64,000 nucleotides of DNA, from assembly GCA_020726505.1 (NCBI GenBank), contig JAHLEZ010000006.1, positions 372,001 through 436,000 on the forward strand, in the 5' to 3' direction. The notes below the pieces were generated by a model. It made no database searches. It was not told where the DNA came from and saw only the letters and a list, made by a program, of their open reading frames with translations. Shown here one piece after another: positions 57,408 to 64,000 of the stretch; position 1 is the first letter of the stretch, and every line of letters begins with the position of its first letter. Position numbers and translations under genes: made by a program. This stretch comes from Leptodontidium sp. MPI-SDFR-AT-0119 (Eukaryota > Ascomycota > Leotiomycetes > Helotiales > Leptodontidiaceae).

Positions 57408-59643
57408 TTGAGCATGTCTGCCAACTTCCGCGTGATACGCCCCTCGTCTGGAGGGGAGAACAGTGCATCAGCCAGCAACATGAGCCAATCCACACCCGAG
57501 AGTACGGGATCCGATCCACGCCGTCCCCGCGGCGACAAAGACACTCCTGCTGACAGCAGTTCCTCTTCATCCAAACGTCGTAGAGTCCCGGAATCAATTA
57601 CTCGCAATGCCTGCCTCAACTGCAAGAAGGCGCGGGCCAAGGTCAGTTAAGTTTGCTTTGGATATCAGAAACTCCCGTGCCAAGGGCTAGTCACGGTGCT
57701 CTCCAGTCCTCCACGCTGACGCTTTGCAGTGTGACGGCAACAAGCCGTGCAAGAGGTGCGCGACACGGTTCGAGACCTCCGATTGCATTTACGAGATTCA
57801 TATCAAGCATGCGAAGGAGGAACTGGTCAAGCAGATCAAGGAGCTTAGGGCCAAGGACCATATAACTGAACAGATCCTCCAGGCTCTGTCGACTAATGAA
57901 AAGGTACCAGACATCCTCGAGCGCCTCAGGAACGGCGAGACATACGATAGCATCGTCGAATGGCTGGGCCGTTCTCCAATGGTGGACTTCGAAACTCTTT
58001 CGCCCAGGGAGTCTCACCATTCTACCTACGAAGCCTCGGATCACGAAATGGGCGGCGTTGGAGCCTCGAACTCCCCCTGGACAAAAGTGACCACCGATAC
58101 AGCGATTTTGAACCATCTGTTCCAGCTCTACTTTGCCTGGATTCATCCTGTACATACATTGTTCAGCGAACGGCGCTTTGTTAATGACTACCTGCATCGT
58201 CTGGAGAGTTACTGCTCGTCCGTCCTAGTCAACTCGGTTTGTGCAATGGCTTGCAGCTTGCACTCTGCAGAGGATGGAGACGAGGTGGACTATGCAAGAC
58301 TAGGCGCCGAATTCAGTGATGCGGCTCGTAGGAACCTCGAGTCAGACGACAGCAGGCTTCCAACCATACAAGCCTTTGCAGTTATGCACTTGGTAGATTG
58401 TGCTCGAGGGAATGCCTTGCGCGCTGCGGCCTATCTTAGGATATCAACCCTGAGTCTACCACGAGCGACATTCCAGGAAAACGATGGGTTCGCGGAGTCC
58501 TGGAAGGTTACGGTGCGGGGAATTAGGAATTTGAACATGTTAGTCCAAGGCTGCTTCACCTGTCCCGACCCTTCTAATGACCCCAAGTGAATGGGCTCAA
58601 ATGACCTTCCAAGTACCACCAATAGTCGAATCTATGACATACGATGGCATTGACGAGATCGATGCCAGCATAGACGATGCAAATTGGTATCCCTATCGAA
58701 GTCCGAGGGGTAATCCCAAGGGACGCCGGAGCCTACTAGCCACAACGAACCAGGAAAAGTCGAAGTTGACTGCGATCCTGCAAGATATTGCGACCATGGT
58801 ATATACTCAACGGGGTCCTTTGATATCTGCAAGGCAGTTCCTCCACCAATATGGCAGACTAAGGGCGTGGCGACAGGAGCTGCCGGCAGAGCTTGGCGAT
58901 GTCGAGGACGATAGCCAGCAAGTACTTCCCTATGTGCTTTCTTTGCTGTGAGTATGATAGTGCGGTTCTCCAAATGGCTTGTCTGACAGTCCAGGATTCT
59001 ACACACCACCGCGGTCGTGCAGCTACTTCGACCGTTACTCGACTTCGAAGGATTTCCCTCATCTCTTGTTGAAGGAGCCATTTGGGAGCATGCTCAAGAA
59101 GGTCTTTCGCTACTCGACAGATACTACCGCCCCCAATACACCTTCAGATACCAACCCGTGCTGCAGATGCTCGCATCTTTGCAACTGACTGATCTCGTGG
59201 CCCGGTTCTTCCCCGGCGGAGCGGAAGGAGGTAGCAAGGATGGAATTGAGGCTATCCAATTTGGCATGGAGCTTTTGATGCAATCCCGGCCCGGATTCCC
59301 TGTTGCTGGACCCCTCCAAGAAATGCTACGAAGAACGGCAATCGAATGTGCTATTCCCCTGCCTAGAAATTTGGCAGAGCTCATGCCTGCACCAATTCCG
59401 CCCAGGGGAGCCTACGGCATGGATGATTTCCTTGATGCGTGTACAAGGCCAACGTATGTGCAGCCGGTTCTCGACGCTCATTCCAAATATTCCCCGTCCT
59501 TTTCTTCCGACTGGAAAGTTGAAGGTCCTGCCTATGGATTTCGTGAATCGAGTACGAGTGCTCGCCGACTGAAGTTTCCATCCGCTGAGGAGAGGGGGGC
59601 ACAGAGCTTGATGCAGATTCGAAATCTGCTCAACTCCAAATGA
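57408..59643 (+). CDS. Zn2Cys6 fungal-specific transcription factor
   Basis: The model has four exons, 57408-57641, 57730-58538, 58588-58947 and 58995-59643, giving 683 residues from MSMSANFRVIRP. The zinc cluster is again cut by an intron: NACLNCKKARAK, then CDGNKPCKRCATRF and SDCIY. A leucine-spaced linker follows (EELVKQIKELRAKDHITEQI). The Fungal_trans domain begins around LFQLYFAWIHPVHTLFSE and continues through LESYCSSVLVNSVCAMACSL. The exon 3/4 join reads LSLL-ILHTTAVVQLLRPLL, the usual motif. The layout is that of the NirA/nit-4 and related regulators, but I would not assign a specific target. It stands alone, with no metabolic genes beside it in this window, so no pathway can be inferred. 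Confidence 0.9.
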
Positions 59644-62600
59644 TAATCGGTGTTGGCCTTGGTCGACGGCCCTCCTATCGCCCAATATTGTTTTGTAGGG
59701 GGCTTCTCTCCCAAGACTCGAGGAATCTAGCATGGCGGTAGATCGATCTTGGATCTACTCGCATCTTCAATTTGGCCTATCCTTCTCAGCACTCTTAGAG
59801 GTGGACAATTGAAGCTGTTAAGCCTTTCAGGGACCACTACTCGTCCCATAATGATGACCCTCGACAAACATCACGCCGCCTTTGTAATAGCCAGACCTCT
59901 GCCAGACCTCTGCCGGAATCTTTCGGTGCCGCAAGCAAGAAGCTGAAGTGTTGGTGGCGCATAAAACTTTCGAGCGAGAGGAGCGTGATTCGTAGGAGGC
60001 GACCTGGCCTACATCCTCTGCTGACCTTTACTGCTCCTACCTAGAGCCAACGACTCGAGGTATGTATGCTGTGATGGTTGTGAAGTGCTAATGCCCGACT
60101 TGACATGAAGAAGTGGTCATCGCATTGAGGGGCGAGATTTACGGAGGACAGCTCCGGTCTGGTGCTGCCTCCTCGACTTCCAGATACCTCCCCCAAGACG
60201 CAGTTCTCCATATTCCGACACTTAAGTTGCAACGACGAGACGATTTTCACCATCCATAGTCCATCTACAGTCTATCCCTTGCCATATGTTATTCGGAGCA
60301 TCGTCCGTCTCCTCCTTCGCTTGCTGGTTGATTTTTTGGGCCATGGCAGAATTGTTGAAGTTGCGTTTCGAACTGGCTGGTCGGGCAGCCATGCTATGAG
60401 TTTCGCAATAGAGAGGTGGATGATGCGGTATGATATGACTCCATCTAGAAACTTGATTAATGCTCCATTTTCCACGATGGATACCTCCTTATGCAGAGTT
60501 GTTGATAGAATGTTTATCTAGATCGGGGTGGCGGAGAAGGCCCCGAGGTCATAGAGACGAGGTCCCGCTATTATGGCACTTCGGCACATGATTGGTTCCA
60601 TCCTGGTAGTGGCAACTCCAAGCTTCTAGGTAGTTCTGAACGTGGAGGCTTTTTCACGACAACAACTACGACGATGACGATATTGCCCGGTAACATCTTC
60701 AACTGCAATACATTTCCAATCCTGCCGGAAGCCATATCTGTCGTTGTTCATGATTTCTTGCTTCTATCCGGCTGGGTTCGTTTATACTTGATTCGAGAAT
60801 GGGGAGATGATGGGGTGACATTGTAAGGACCTGGTCTTCTCTAGACACACTGAGATTGTCTTTCGACGTCAGTTTATCTCAAGATATTGCGCAGGCAGGG
60901 TAGACGAGGAAGAAGGATAGGCACCTACAGGACTCTAGTGCTACAACTGTGCTCAAGACCATGTGCGTTTGGCGCCTTGGGGATCCGTCCGCGAGGCTTG
61001 AAAGAATGGATATAGAGCAGTGGCGAGGATCAAGTGTTGGCAGGCCCCTTTGAGGGAAGCAGAGGAAGGGAAGTTTTCCTTCCCTGCCACATCGCCAAGT
61101 AAGATCGAGGACTTGTGGCAGAGGCTCTTGGCGAGAAGTGAAGACTCGCCACATGTAGGCAGAATCCGGATGCTCCAAGAAGCTCTTCCAGGCCAAGGGT
61201 TAGCGGCTTGTGCTTTGGTGACAACATGTTCTTGTCTTCTGTTGACAATGGGCCCATTTTGCTGGTTTGGATCATATTGATGGCGGGATGTTCGGTATCT
61301 GATGTTTGTTGTCTGGCTTCCCCCCTGGCTGCTCTTTGTTGATGTTCCACAGCTGGCTGCTCCTGGTTGGTGTTTGCTCCTTGCTACATGAACTTCTTCG
61401 CTCCTTGTTGAGTAGGTAACGGTGAGCCTTGCTTGAAGGCAGACTAGTGCACAGCAGACAATGGCCATCTTCATGCTTGCTCTTCAGTCGACCTACTCTT
61501 CGGTCGAGGTAACGGAATGGCAGACTTCAACAAAACAAACAAAATCAGATAGTCTTCCGCATGGCAGCAACGGGGCCAGTCAGCCAGACATGAGTTCCCT
61601 GTTTAATATCAAATCTCGGCCAGTCAAGAACTTGATGTTCAGCTTCTTGGTCAGCGAAACCACACATGGTTGAAGCACTCTATCTTTCGCTGAACCGCCA
61701 GATCTGCAGCAGTTGTCTGGTCCTTTCCTCTCCTCCGGCACAGAGGGACGCCAGGTCGGAATATATGTTCCCTCCTTGAATTGGTAGTGATATCGCCTGG
61801 GTAAAGGTCTCGGAAACTTTGGAAGCACATAGTAGTCCTGGCTGAATAAAGGTGATGGTACTGTAGCAAAGAGAGACATGAAGCCAACGAAAGCAGGACA
61901 CTGGTTGCAGCGGGCGATCGATTTGAATTCTGGGGAGGAAGGAACCCCCTCCTCTATTAGCACGCGCATACACTTCTGCGAAGACGCAGCTTACACTCAC
62001 CAAAGTATTATTTACCTACCTACCTATACCTATTCATTCCACATCTCTGCTCCCGTCTCGTCTACTTCTTTTCTCAACCTTTCGGCTCTACCCCAGCTTA
62101 CTTCGTCCACCCCATCAAACATCCTACTCTCACCAGGAGGTCCTCCTTTCCAACCATCTAACCTCTTTCTGATCATTAAGGGCGCAGCAACAGAAAAAGA
62201 CATCTCTCACTCATCCCCCTACCTTCACTGGGGCAATCAATTATATCTCCTCGACTTTGAGCTTCTGCACAGGTTCTCTGCTCCATATCTCCACCACCGC
62301 AAGCATCTACTCTTACACGAGAAACGCCTTCCTTTGCAACCTTTCCTTGATCGTGAACAACTTACCAGGACCAAGCGGTACCTGTCGTCTTTGTGGCCTC
62401 ATCCTCCACCTTCCTGCCCATATCGAAATTCTGCGGCGACAGCTCAAGCAAGAAAGTATTTACCAGAATTTCATCACTGTCCCGTCCAGCCAGTCTGACG
62501 AAGCTACACAACATCGCAACACACCCGATTCTCTCCTAGCAAGCCCAAGAATTCTTCTATCTGATCGATCGTCCGGATCCCGGTGCCCTAAACAGGAGGA

Positions 62601-64000
62601 GATGAGAAATTCATTTAGGCGATCGGCAAAGACGAATTGCCACAAGCACTATGATTTTTGCCCTCCATTCGATACGCAGCAAACACTCTTCTTCCATTCA
62701 CATGACGAGTTTATAATTTTCAACTTCTTTTGTCTTTTTCTGAGCATTTTATTGGGTTGTGAACATTGGCTATTTAAGTATTTAGTGAAGAATCAGGTAA
62801 CCTATCCTCAAACCAAAATTCAATATCTCCAAGCCGCACCACATCGTACGGAGGACTGACATTCATGCACCGCAGCCCATGAATGAAGAATTATTTCTGA
62901 ATATCAACCATTTCTGTGCTCTGTTTACAGATCAACCATCCTCCACCCACTGAATTCCTCACTTGGCAGAACCCACACAGATCAGTCACTTGAAATCACC
63001 TGTAATCCCAAAATCCCACAACCTCACATCTATTCCTAATCTTTGGGTGGGCTCAAGAAATTAAGATCGTCTGTCTCTGAGCAGTTTGGTTCTAACGTCC
63101 AACAGAGAAGCCATGGAATTTCTGAGAGGAGTCGGAATCTGGAGTTTCAAAGAGCACTGCACTTGACTTCCTTTCCCCCAACATAGGATTTGGAATCAGA
63201 AAGAGACTAAACTCGTTTTTGGCTTCTCTTCAAAGTCTTCAACTAGGTAGGTGGGGACTTGAAATCAAATTGGAAAGTTGCGATAATTTATACGAGTGTT
63301 TATGGTTGGTGGATAGATTCTTGCCAAAGGGGACATTCATTGCGAATCCTCATGATCACTTAATAGATTATAGTGAAGTACATCTTACATTTTGCAGAAA
63401 TGCGGGAGATAATGTAATGAACCTAATGATTGTAAGATATTTGTTGATGATGTTTAGGTTTGGTTGAGATAAAGAGAAGAATGTAGCCGGGAGGTTCCAG
63501 GGGCTGTTGGTTAAGCCAGCGTGAAGATTGGAAATATCGCATCGCTTGGGTGTGACTCTGGCCCGCTGGGGTAGGTGGGATGATGAAAGATAAGTTGGAA
63601 AGGATACTATAGATAAAATAGGACAAGATACCTCTACTCTAGCAAAAAAAGATATACTTCGTGAGTGGAAGTGACGATAGAAAACTAGCATGCTACCAAT
63701 CTCGACTCCTCATCCATGACGATGCCGAACTCGAATGATTCACAACTGGTACGACTAGGAATCTACAACCGTGATTTTATTTTCTTTATTTCATTTATTT
63801 CATAGATTATATTCCTCTATAACATAGTTTAGAGCTTTATTCTGGGTTATTTCGTTCTATTCACACACACAAACATGCATGCAAGTCATCTCTTCTCATG
63901 CCATGCCATCCCAATGCCCATCCCATCGCAACCTAACGCGAATAAACACAAGGCAAAGCAGCGCAACGCCGGGTCATATTCCATCCACCGCAGCCTGCCA
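59644..64000. other. 4.4-kb region without supported gene
   Basis: Short ORFs only. From about 62000 to 62900 the plus strand is CT-rich with two longer overlapping ORFs (61878-62498 and 62257-62859) of Ser/Pro/Leu/His-rich composition. This looks like a long leader of a gene to the right rather than protein. Near 63895-63930 there are overlapping CATGCCATCCCA repeats. Nothing more can be supported. Confidence 0.45.

Noticed and set aside
59880..59912. Tandem 11-bp repeat CCAGACCTCTG
   Set aside because: Two copies only, in non-coding DNA; too little to interpret.
61878..62859. Two overlapping ORFs of about 200 residues
   Set aside because: CT-rich DNA forces Ser/Pro/Leu/His codons in all frames; no domain pattern in any.
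1..64000. CRISPR arrays, insertion sequences, operons
   Set aside because: None seen; the spliced fungal genes rule out prokaryotic origin, and no transposase or long terminal repeats were recognised.

Overview
This is a window of nuclear DNA from a filamentous ascomycete (Pezizomycotina). The sequence shows genes split by short GT-AG introns of about 45-130 bp with CTAAC/CTGAC-like branch points, CT-rich leaders, fungal Zn2Cys6 regulators, a DUF3176 membrane protein, a fungal Nup170 and an Mrp21-type mitochondrial ribosomal protein. Leotiomycetes is my best guess, but it is an inference. All gene models were spliced by hand; each intact model closes in frame.

Layout. 1-1.0 kb: a coiled-coil protein running off the left edge. 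4.6-8.8 kb: nucleoporin Nup170/Nup155. 9.5-17 kb: an accessory block with a small secreted protein (SSP-A), a MYND zinc-finger mini-protein, and two copies of a convergent pair made of an LRR-like gene and an SSP-type gene. All four members of that repeated pair carry a lesion or an unresolved exon junction. 17.9-24.5 kb: a crotonase, two adjacent nucleotidyltransferase-fold genes and a DUF3176 membrane protein.

25.2-36.8 kb is the most coherent block and looks like a fungal carbohydrate-utilisation cluster. It holds a secreted GH5 glycosidase, a GH88 unsaturated uronyl hydrolase without signal peptide, a Zn2Cys6 regulator, an ACS-family MFS transporter and a DUF2264 protein. GCGGGG boxes that fit the CreA consensus lie in two of its intergenic regions. 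The inferred scheme is: extracellular cleavage of a uronate-containing glycan, import of the fragments, then intracellular removal of unsaturated and saturated uronic acids, under a local activator and carbon catabolite repression.

37.4-51.6 kb holds a TMEM97/EXPERA protein, an unknown protein, a UPC2-like Zn2Cys6 regulator with a 23-nt exon, a small Pro/Gln-rich protein, two orphan proteins with internal repeats, an NmrA-like oxidoreductase, an RBM25-type splicing factor with a GC-AG intron, and divergent from it the mitochondrial ribosomal protein bS21m. 51.6-57.4 kb and 59.6-64 kb hold no gene I can support. Between them is a third Zn2Cys6 regulator.

Three otherwise healthy-looking reading frames (LRR-A, DUF2264, NmrA) are each broken by what looks like exactly one extra base in a homopolymer run (A5, G7, G7). 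Either these genes are decaying or the assembly has homopolymer errors; this affects how all three should be annotated.
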